Assembly: GCA_964496975.1 (NCBI GenBank)
Contig: CAZCBN010000149.1
Location: 1 to 7,104 of the forward strand
DNA length: 7,104 nt
From: CAZCBN01 sp964496975
GTDB taxonomy: Bacteria; Planctomycetota; Phycisphaerae; Phycisphaerales; UBA1924
Direction: 5' to 3'
The translations under genes and the position numbers were made by a program. Below, one piece after another: positions 1-7,104 of the stretch; within the stretch, counting starts at the first letter, position 1, and each line of letters starts with the position of its first letter. The notes below the pieces were generated by a model. It was not told the DNA's origin. It saw only the letters and a program-made list of their open reading frames with translations, and made no database searches.

Positions 1-265
1 CTTCCAGACCCGCCTCGCCGACCTCGTCGCCCAGATCAACAAGCTCCCGGCCGAAGACCGCCCGGGCCTTGAGCGCCTCGTCAGCGAGACGCAGGACCGC
101 CACCTCCGCATGAAGAAGACCCTCGGCGAGCTCCAGGACTCCCTCGACCACCTGCGCCTCACCGTCAAGTACCTCGTCTTCGATCTGGAGGCGACGCGCC
201 GCGAGAACAAGTTCCTCCGCAACCTCATCGACGCCAACACCGACGCCGAAGAGCGCGCCGACTGA
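1..265 (+). CDS. Small coiled-coil protein of unknown function (C-terminal fragment)
   Basis: This is an open reading frame cut by the left edge; its first complete codon is at position 2 and it ends at TGA 263-265, leaving 87 residues. The fragment is almost wholly charged and helical: an arginine/glutamate/leucine-rich region (LERLVSETQDRHLRMKK) leads into DSLDHLRLTVKYLVFDLEA and TRRENKFLRNLIDA. The leucine and hydrophobic spacing suggests a coiled coil or helical bundle, and I see no cysteines, signal peptide or membrane segment. The style, especially the stretch around KYLVFDLEATRREN, recalls short conserved proteins of planctomycetes that are often labelled hypothetical or transcriptional regulator; this is memory, not a search result. 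No enzyme motif is visible, so no function is assigned. A strong hairpin terminator follows 30 bases after the stop, so it is probably the last gene of its transcript. Confidence 0.8.
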   Translation, partial: FQTRLADLVAQINKLPAEDRPGLERLVSETQDRHLRMKKTLGELQDSLDHLRLTVKYLVFDLEATRRENKFLRNLIDANTDAEERAD

Positions 266-295
266 TCGGGCCCCCGCGCCTCCCCTCCCATCCCA

Positions 296-335
296 TGACA
301 CTCCCGACCGGGCCGCCCGTGGGCCCGGTTTGTCA
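296..335 (+). terminator. Rho-independent terminator after the left-edge gene
   Basis: An 8-base-pair perfect GC stem, ACCGGGCC (307-314) with GGCCCGGT (322-329), encloses a 7-base loop and runs into TTTGT. TGACA (296-300) can also pair with TGTCA (331-335) as an outer stem. The T-tract is short, but the stem strength and the position just after a stop codon make a terminator the best reading. Confidence 0.75.
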
Positions 336-449
336 CATGGTGCGCGAACGCCGCCACCCCCCGACGCTCGCGCCACGGCCAGCCCGCCCGCGCGATCGGT
401 CGCCGTAGACCGCAATACCCCGGCCCGCCCGCGGGTTCTCCTGCATATG

Positions 450-461
450 GACCGCACGGTC
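450..461. promoter_or_regulatory. Operator-like palindrome upstream of dps
   Basis: GACCG-CA-CGGTC is a perfect 5+5 inverted repeat with a 2-base centre, lying about 150 bases before the dps start. It abuts TAGTCT, a possible -10 element. The placement would suit a repressor or activator site, but short GC palindromes are common by chance in such DNA and no known regulator motif is recognised. Confidence 0.25.
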
Positions 462-556
462 TAGTCTCGCGTCATCCGCGCCCCACCCGGCGGCGAACAC
501 ACGTTCGGCCTGCCTCGGACGGCGCCGCATGACACACCCGCCCCACGGGACGCCGG

Positions 557-586
557 GCGGCGCACGCGCCGCGGGCCCCACGGGGC
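557..586 (+). other. Pair of GC-rich hairpins in the dps leader
   Basis: GCGGCG (557-562) pairs with CGCCGC (567-572) around a CACG loop. GCCC (575-578) pairs with GGGC (583-586) around a second CACG loop. The second hairpin ends 12 bases before the AGGAG that precedes dps. No T-tract follows, so a terminator is unlikely; an mRNA leader structure or chance GC pairing is possible. Confidence 0.3.
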
Positions 587-598
587 ACGACCGCACGC

Positions 599-603
599 AG
601 GAG
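599..603 (+). promoter_or_regulatory. dps: Ribosome binding site of dps
   Basis: AGGAG lies 9 bases before the ATG at 613. This decides the start against an in-frame ATG at 529, which has no Shine-Dalgarno sequence and would add 28 residues unlike any Dps. Confidence 0.75.
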
Positions 604-612
604 CACCACACC

Positions 613-1128
613 ATGCCCACGACGCCAACACCCGCGCCCGCACCCACCGCGAGCGCCGCCTCCGCCCCCTCCACCATCTCCCACCTCAACACCCTTCTCG
701 CCGACGCGACGGTGCTGTGGTACAAGCTGCACAGCTACCACTGGAACGTCACCGGCCCCCACTTCTTCACCCTGCACGCCCAGTTCGAATCGCTCTACAC
801 CGACTGGCACGGCACGCTCGACGCCCTCGCCGAGCGCATCCGGGCCCTGGGCGGGCGACCGCTCTCAACCCTCGCCGAGGCGCTGCGCGCCACGACGCTG
901 ACCGAAGACCCGTCGACCCCCGCCGCGGCCGACATGGTCCACAACGCTCTGCGCGACATCCACGCCCTGCGCGAACGCGCCCAGGCCGCCCAGCGCATCG
1001 CCGAGGCCGAGCACGACACCACGACGCAGAACCTGCTCGACAACCTCATCGACGCCGCGGCCACACAGGCCTGGATGCTCTCGGCCTTCCTCGACGAGCG
1101 GCCGCACGAGCGCCCGTTGACGCGCTGA
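613..1128 (+). CDS. dps: Dps family DNA-protection mini-ferritin
   Basis: This encodes 171 residues, the usual size for Dps. Dps proteins form hollow dodecamers in the cytoplasm that oxidise Fe(II), preferably with hydrogen peroxide, and store it as a ferric core, sparing DNA from Fenton damage. The ferroxidase ligands are all present with the family spacing: His43 (YHWNVTG), His55 (FFTLH), Asp70 and Glu74 (LDALAERIRALGG), matching His51, His63, Asp78 and Glu82 of E. coli Dps. The four-helix bundle spans about residues 21-160. Residues 2-20 are a Pro/Thr/Ala/Ser tail without lysine or arginine, so the lysine-rich DNA-binding tail of E. coli Dps is absent and DNA binding cannot be assumed. The ATG at 613 is chosen because AGGAG sits 9 bases upstream. 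The gene follows a terminator and is convergent with recQ 35 bases away, so it is probably monocistronic. The family assignment is firm. Confidence 0.95.
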   Translation: MPTTPTPAPAPTASAASAPSTISHLNTLLADATVLWYKLHSYHWNVTGPHFFTLHAQFESLYTDWHGTLDALAERIRALGGRPLSTLAEALRATTLTEDPSTPAAADMVHNALRDIHALRERAQAAQRIAEAEHDTTTQNLLDNLIDAAATQAWMLSAFLDERPHERPLTR

Positions 1129-1163
1129 GGGCCCGCCCCCACCACCTGGGCCCGCCGCGGGCG
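1129..1163. other. Convergent dps/recQ intergenic spacer with GC hairpin
   Basis: These 35 bases separate two converging genes. GGGCCCGCC occurs twice (1129-1137 and 1148-1156), and GCCCG (1150-1154) can pair with CGGGC (1158-1162). Either could help end transcription from both sides, but there is no T-tract on either strand, so a terminator is only a possibility. Confidence 0.3.
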
Positions 1164-2669
1164 TCAGTCAAAGTACCCGCCGACAAACCCCCGCACGTCG
1201 CCGCTGCGCACCATCTTCACCACCTGCAGCAGCCGCTCGAGGTCGCGCCGCTGCTTCGCGACGATCTCGTCCGCGTCCACCTCGTGGTCCTCCAGCGCGC
1301 GCACGAAGCGGTACTTCGTCAGCCCGCCCCACTGCGCGCTCGCCGGCTCGATCGCCCCAAGGTCCGCGAGCCGCGTGAGCGCGTACTCCATCACCCCCCC
1401 GCCCCGGCCGTGCGCGTGCCCCTTGCCGACCACGCGGAGCCGCACGTCGTCGGCGTCGAAATCGTCCCGCGCAAAGTTCGCCTCGACCGCGCTCATCACC
1501 TGCACCAGCAGGTCCGCCGAGGGGTTCTGCCAGCCGATGAACTCCTGCTGCACCGCGAGGTCGTCCTGCGCATAGAGCAAGACGCACCGGCTCGGCGCCC
1601 CGTCGCGCCCCGCCCGGCCCACCTCCTGGTAGTACGCCTCGATGCTCGCCGGCACCTGCGCGTGCACGATGAAGCGGATGTCCGCCTTGTCCACGCCCAT
1701 GCCGAAGGCGTTGGTCGCCAGCAGCACGAGCGGGCGCGTGCCCTCCCGGCCCGCGCGCACAAAGTCGGCGTACGCCCGCTTCTTCGCCCGCGGGTCGAGC
1801 CGGCCGTGGTACACGCCCAGGTCCACCCCCTCGCGCGCGAGCGCCGGCGCCAGCAGCGCCTCGAAGCGCTCCAGGTCCTTGATGAGCGTGAAGTACACGA
1901 TGCCGCAGCCGCGCATCTCCGCCGCCGTGCGCGCGATCGCGGCCACCTTGTCCCCGTCGCTCCACACCTCGCGGGCGAGCAGCTCGAGGTTGGGCCGCTC
2001 GATGCCCGAGGCAAACAGCGGCATCTGCGCCTCGTCCACCCCCAGGACGCGGCGGATGTCGTCGCGCACCGCGGCGGTGGCGGTCGCCGTCAGCGCCACG
2101 CACCGGGGCGACCCCATCGCGGCGCGGAACTCGCCCACCCTGCGGTACGCCGGCCGCAGGTCGTGCCCCCACTTGCTGATGCAGTGCGCTTCATCGACCG
2201 CGAGCAGGCGCACGCCGCCGGGGGTTTGGGCCAGGGCCCGCGCAAAGTCCGCCTTCTCCATCCGCTCGGGCGTGGCGTAAAAGAGTTCGTAGTCACCCCG
2301 GGCCAGCTCGGCCTGCCGCTTCTCGCGGTCGGCCCGGGGCACGGTGGAGTTGACGTACGACGCGCGCACGCCGCGGGCCCGCAGGGCCGACACCTGGTCG
2401 TGCATCAGCGCGATCAGGGGGCTGAAAACGAGCGTGACACCCGGGGGCAGGCCCCGCGCCTCGTGCCGCGCGCGGTGCACGAGCGCGGGGAGTTGGTAGC
2501 ACAGGCTCTTGCCGCCGCCGGTGGGCAGGACGACCATCGCATCGCCCGCCGGCGCGCGCTCGCCCAGCAGCCGCTCCACCACGGCCCGCTGCAACGGGCG
2601 GAGCTCGGCCAGGCCCAGCCGGCGTGTCAGCACATCGTCGATGCCGGGCGTCCCCGGAGTGGGTGTCAT
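1164..2669 (-). CDS. recQ: RecQ-family ATP-dependent DNA helicase, zinc module missing
   Basis: This encodes 501 residues, against 609 for E. coli RecQ. RecQ helicases are ATP-driven 3'-5' DNA unwinding enzymes of superfamily 2 that act in recombinational repair. Motifs in order: motif 0 with Gln27 (LRPLQ), Walker A PTGGGKS at 49-55, motif Ia FSPLIALMHDQ at 82-92, DEAH at 159-162 followed by the RecQ aromatic-rich loop CISKWGHDLRP, motif III TATAT at 194-198, motif V TNAFGMGVDK at 319-328 and motif VI QEVGRAGRDG at 348-357. Residues about 393-458 look like a winged-helix insertion after the second helicase lobe. The final helix and GGYFD correspond to where other RecQs carry CRR...YFGE followed by C-x2-C-x2-C. 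Here no cysteine follows residue 362 and the stop comes at once; the zinc site and HRDC domain are absent. The ATG has no clear Shine-Dalgarno sequence. Gene identity is firm; orthology to E. coli RecQ rather than another RecQ-like branch is less sure. Confidence 0.93.
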   Translation of the reverse strand: MTPTPGTPGIDDVLTRRLGLAELRPLQRAVVERLLGERAPAGDAMVVLPTGGGKSLCYQLPALVHRARHEARGLPPGVTLVFSPLIALMHDQVSALRARGVRASYVNSTVPRADREKRQAELARGDYELFYATPERMEKADFARALAQTPGGVRLLAVDEAHCISKWGHDLRPAYRRVGEFRAAMGSPRCVALTATATAAVRDDIRRVLGVDEAQMPLFASGIERPNLELLAREVWSDGDKVAAIARTAAEMRGCGIVYFTLIKDLERFEALLAPALAREGVDLGVYHGRLDPRAKKRAYADFVRAGREGTRPLVLLATNAFGMGVDKADIRFIVHAQVPASIEAYYQEVGRAGRDGAPSRCVLLYAQDDLAVQQEFIGWQNPSADLLVQVMSAVEANFARDDFDADDVRLRVVGKGHAHGRGGGVMEYALTRLADLGAIEPASAQWGGLTKYRFVRALEDHEVDADEIVAKQRRDLERLLQVVKMVRSGDVRGFVGGYFD

Positions 2670-2834
2670 GCCCGATCGTTGCGTGAATCAGGCGGGAAGC
2701 ACCGACGGCTCCGCAACGCCGCGACGGCCGCGCGGCACCAGCGGACCACGGCGGGGGGAATGCGGCCGCGGCCCGAGGAAACTTTGCCGGGCCGCTTGCC
2801 CCGCGCGGGTCGTGGGGCCGATGATCCCCCTGTC
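2670..2834. promoter_or_regulatory. Divergent intergenic region between recQ and the first Bfd-like gene
   Basis: The 165 bases between two divergent start codons must hold both promoters, unless transcripts are leaderless or start inside the genes. CGTTGCG (2677-2683) and CGCAACG (2712-2718) form a 7-base inverted repeat with a 28-base gap. GGGG (2814-2817) can pair with CCCC (2826-2829) just before the Bfd-like ATG. No clear promoter boxes and no good Shine-Dalgarno sequence for either gene are visible. Confidence 0.4.
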
Positions 2835-3101
2835 ATGGCCGTCCATCGGTGCGTGTGCCACAACGTCACGTTCGCGGAGCTGCGGCGGCTGGCCGAGCTG
2901 CTGGGACACCCCGTGCCAGGGGGTGACGGGGCCGACGCGGAAGCGGTGCTCTGGGCGCTGAGCGCCCGTACGGGCTGCGGCACGGGGTGCGGGTGCTGCC
3001 GGCCTTACATCCGGGCGATGATTCGGACCGGTAAGGTGGTTTTTGAACCGATGCCGATGGCGGTTTCAAAGCCGCGTTCCGCATCCTCAAATCATCTTTA
3101 G
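2835..3101 (+). CDS. Bfd-like [2Fe-2S] protein, paralog 1
   Basis: This is a small protein of 88 residues. It opens with MAVHRCVC and carries TGCGTGCGCCRPYI, the signature of the bacterioferritin-associated ferredoxin (Fer2_BFD) domain. Likely cluster ligands are Cys6 and Cys8 with the C-x2-C pair Cys52/Cys55. Cys48 and Cys54 are extra. In E. coli Bfd the ligands are C-x-C and C-x2-C, and the protein gives electrons to bacterioferritin to release iron; whether this protein does the same is unknown. The gap between the two cysteine pairs is 43 residues, against 31 in E. coli Bfd and 30 in paralog 2, because of a Gly/Asp/Ala-rich insertion around residues 24-37. The C-terminal tail after about residue 70 is unlike that of paralog 2. 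The start at 2835 is chosen because the cysteine motif follows at once and paralog 2 begins alike. An in-frame ATG at 2760 would add 25 arginine/proline-rich residues. No good ribosome binding site is seen. Confidence 0.82.
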   Translation: MAVHRCVCHNVTFAELRRLAELLGHPVPGGDGADAEAVLWALSARTGCGTGCGCCRPYIRAMIRTGKVVFEPMPMAVSKPRSASSNHL

Positions 3102-3165
3102 ACGGTGCGAATCTCGCCTGTTTCTCGGCCATTCCTTGATGTGAACGCATGTGATTCGAGGACAC

Positions 3166-3184
3166 TTCCGATACCATTTCGGAA
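3166..3184. promoter_or_regulatory. Operator-like dyad upstream of the second Bfd-like gene
   Basis: TTCCGA and TCGGAA form perfect 6-base arms around the 7-base centre TACCATT, a 19-base dyad typical of a dimeric regulator site. It could also fold as an RNA hairpin. It does not resemble a Fur box, and no regulator is recognised. Confidence 0.35.
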
Positions 3185-3220
3185 CGCCGGGTCGCGGATG
3201 TGTTCCACCGGGGGCGTTCC
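3181..3220 (+). other. 8-base inverted repeat overlapping the dyad
   Basis: GGAACGCC (3181-3188) is the exact reverse complement of GGCGTTCC (3213-3220), enclosing 24 bases. Its left arm shares GGAA with the right arm of the 3166-3184 dyad, so in RNA the two stems cannot form together. Confidence 0.35.
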
Positions 3221-3271
3221 ACCCATGCACGGGCAAGGTTTGAATGTGCCGCAAGGAGCGGCCGAAGCCTC

Positions 3272-3276
3272 GGAGG
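3272..3276 (+). promoter_or_regulatory. Ribosome binding site of the second Bfd-like gene
   Basis: GGAGG lies 5 bases before GTG 3282. It favours this GTG over the in-frame ATG at 3225, which has no Shine-Dalgarno sequence. Confidence 0.65.
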
Positions 3277-3281
3277 ACCAC

Positions 3282-3551
3282 GTGGCCGTCAACAGGTGCG
3301 TGTGCTTCGACGCGTCGTTCGATCGCATCAAGGCGATCGCGGACGCTGGCGGCGGGCTGCTGGCGGCGCACCAGCAGACGGGGTGCGGTGCGCGGTGCGG
3401 GCTCTGCATCCCGTACATCCAGGTGATGCTGAAGACGGGCGAGACGGACCTGCCCATCATGTGGAGCGCGGACTTTGAGCAGCACGCCGTGAACCCGGGC
3501 CCCGTGGCGCGGATCGAGCGGCAGATCCGCTCGCAGGGCGCGACCGCGTGA
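3282..3551 (+). CDS. Bfd-like [2Fe-2S] protein, paralog 2
   Basis: This encodes 89 residues from a GTG start. The N-terminus AVNRCVC and the later TGCGARCGLCIPYI match the Bfd-like [2Fe-2S] domain, with probable ligands Cys6, Cys8, Cys39 and Cys42. The spacing is close to that of E. coli Bfd. Cys35 is an additional cysteine at the same relative place as Cys48 of paralog 1. The shared pattern AV-x-RCVC, TGCG-x2-CG-x-C-x-PYI-x2-M-x2-TG shows that the two genes are paralogs. Residues from about 54 form a tail of unknown role containing IMWSADFEQH. GTG 3282 is chosen because GGAGG precedes it and it aligns with the start of paralog 1; ATG 3225 would add 19 residues. Known Bfd proteins reduce bacterioferritin iron, but here the ferritin-like neighbour is Dps about 2 kb away and no bacterioferritin is visible, so the partner is unknown. 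The gene is convergent with rpoC. Confidence 0.87.
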   Translation: MAVNRCVCFDASFDRIKAIADAGGGLLAAHQQTGCGARCGLCIPYIQVMLKTGETDLPIMWSADFEQHAVNPGPVARIERQIRSQGATA

Positions 3552-3899
3552 CGCGGGGCGCGTGGCAGGGCGGGCCCGCGCGGGTGTGACGAACTCGGAT
3601 GGCCGGGGCGTGAGGGGCAGGGCGTGTTGGGCGCCCTTCGCGGGGATCGCCGCGCGCGGGTCACGCCGCGAACGAACGTGGCCATTCGGCCTCGACAAGA
3701 CGGGCGTTGCAGCCGTGCGAGCCTTGCCGCGTGCGCGATGCCGCGCCGGCGATGGACGCGGGGCGGGTTCGGGGCGGGACGCGATTCGGGCGCGGCGCGC
3801 GATACCGACGGATCGGGGTCGATCGCGTGGCGTCGCGTGGGTCGCGGGGTGCTGCGGGCTCTTGCGGATCGGCCGTCACGGGCCGGCGCAGGGTGTGGT
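3552..3899. other. Gene-free spacer between the second Bfd-like gene and rpoC
   Basis: These 348 bases lie between converging genes. Reading frames across them on both strands are arginine/glycine/alanine-rich and have no recognisable domain, so I treat them as artefacts of high GC. Short palindromes (GCGGGCCCGC, CCCGCGCGGG, GGGCGCCC) and G-rich near-repeats (GCGGGTTCGGGGCGGG) occur, but no T-tract terminator, tRNA or other RNA gene was seen. The only candidate terminator is the weak hairpin at 3870-3885. Confidence 0.5.
3870..3885 (-). terminator. Possible weak terminator hairpin after rpoC
   Basis: On the minus strand, 14 bases after the rpoC stop, CGGCC and GGCCG can pair around a 6-base loop. 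There is no U-tract, so it may be only a 3'-end stabilising structure, with termination by Rho or elsewhere in the spacer. Confidence 0.25.

Positions 3900-7104
<3,205 letters not shown>

Larger units (their letters stand above)
336..612. other. Non-coding leader region upstream of dps
   Basis: These 277 bases separate the terminator from the dps start. I see no convincing gene: the reading frames here are arginine/proline/alanine-rich products of high GC. The region holds a 12-base palindrome at 450-461 and two GC hairpins at 557-586 close to the dps ribosome binding site. TAGACCGC at 406-413 resembles the reverse complement of the right half of the 450-461 palindrome (TAGACCG). The dps promoter is probably here, but no pair of -35 and -10 boxes with normal spacing stands out. 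TAGTCT at 462-467 is the best -10-like hexamer. Confidence 0.5.
3102..3281. promoter_or_regulatory. Structured leader/promoter region of the second Bfd-like gene
   Basis: These 180 bases lie between the two Bfd-like genes and are visibly less GC-rich than the neighbours over about 3102-3185. They contain two overlapping inverted repeats (3166-3184 and 3181-3220) and a direct repeat of GTTCCACC (3202-3209 and 3216-3223). TTGATG at 3136-3141 resembles a -35 box, but no -10 box lies at normal distance. A separate promoter or a regulated leader for the second gene is inferred from length and structure. Confidence 0.4.

Noticed and set aside
529..612. Upstream ATG as an alternative start for dps
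   Set aside because: There is no ribosome binding site before it, and the added 28 residues are low-complexity; AGGAG clearly serves the ATG at 613.
333..810. Minus-strand frames opposite dps and its leader
   Set aside because: Arginine/glycine/valine-rich shadow frames with no domain; the opposite strand encodes Dps.
717..2834. Very long plus-strand open frame running antisense through recQ and in frame with the first Bfd-like gene
   Set aside because: It overlaps dps and lies opposite recQ, whose motifs are unmistakable. Its product is arginine/histidine/proline-rich with no domain until the Bfd-like part, which starts at 2835. It is a by-product of high GC.
3060..3075. Hairpin GCGGTT/AGCCGC near the end of paralog 1 as a terminator
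   Set aside because: It lies inside the coding frame and is not followed by a T-tract.
3105..3281. Upstream in-frame starts for the second Bfd-like gene (including ATG 3225)
   Set aside because: The GTG at 3282 has GGAGG 5 bases upstream and aligns with the start of paralog 1; the upstream residues show no similarity to the family.

Overview
The window is a very GC-rich bacterial chromosome segment (GC judged by eye, not counted). It looks like core chromosome, with no sign of a mobile element, CRISPR array, tRNA or rRNA. The coiled-coil protein cut by the left edge, the GC-rich codon use, the poor Shine-Dalgarno sites at some starts and an rpoC not followed by ribosomal protein genes suggest a planctomycete, perhaps of the Phycisphaerae. 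That placement is an inference from remembered protein style, not a database match.

Layout from left to right: (1) positions 1-265, plus strand, the C-terminal 87 residues of a small coiled-coil protein, closed by a convincing hairpin terminator at 296-335. (2) Positions 336-612, a non-coding dps leader holding an operator-like palindrome and two GC hairpins. (3) Positions 613-1128, plus strand, a Dps mini-ferritin with an intact ferroxidase quartet. (4) Positions 1164-2669, minus strand, convergent with dps, a RecQ-family helicase that ends where the zinc-binding module should begin. (5) Positions 2835-3101 and 3282-3551, plus strand, two small paralogous Bfd-like [2Fe-2S] proteins. The first is divergent from recQ, and the second has its own structured 180-base leader. 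(6) Positions 3552-3899, no gene seen. (7) Positions 3900-7104, minus strand, the last 1067 residues of the RNA polymerase beta-prime subunit (rpoC), running off the right edge.

How the genes may relate: Dps oxidises and stores iron and protects DNA. Bfd-like [2Fe-2S] proteins are known elsewhere as electron donors that release iron from bacterioferritin. RecQ acts in recombinational repair. An iron/oxidative-stress/DNA-repair neighbourhood is plausible, but the genes sit in at least three transcription units, so any shared function is inference. rpoC is transcribed independently and ends its operon here.

The observations most worth a second look are the loss of three of the four cysteines of the second zinc site in beta-prime, the tandem Bfd-like paralogs, the overlapping, mutually exclusive inverted repeats in the leader of the second paralog, and the cysteine-free C-terminus of RecQ. 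I found no clear evidence of a wholly new system.
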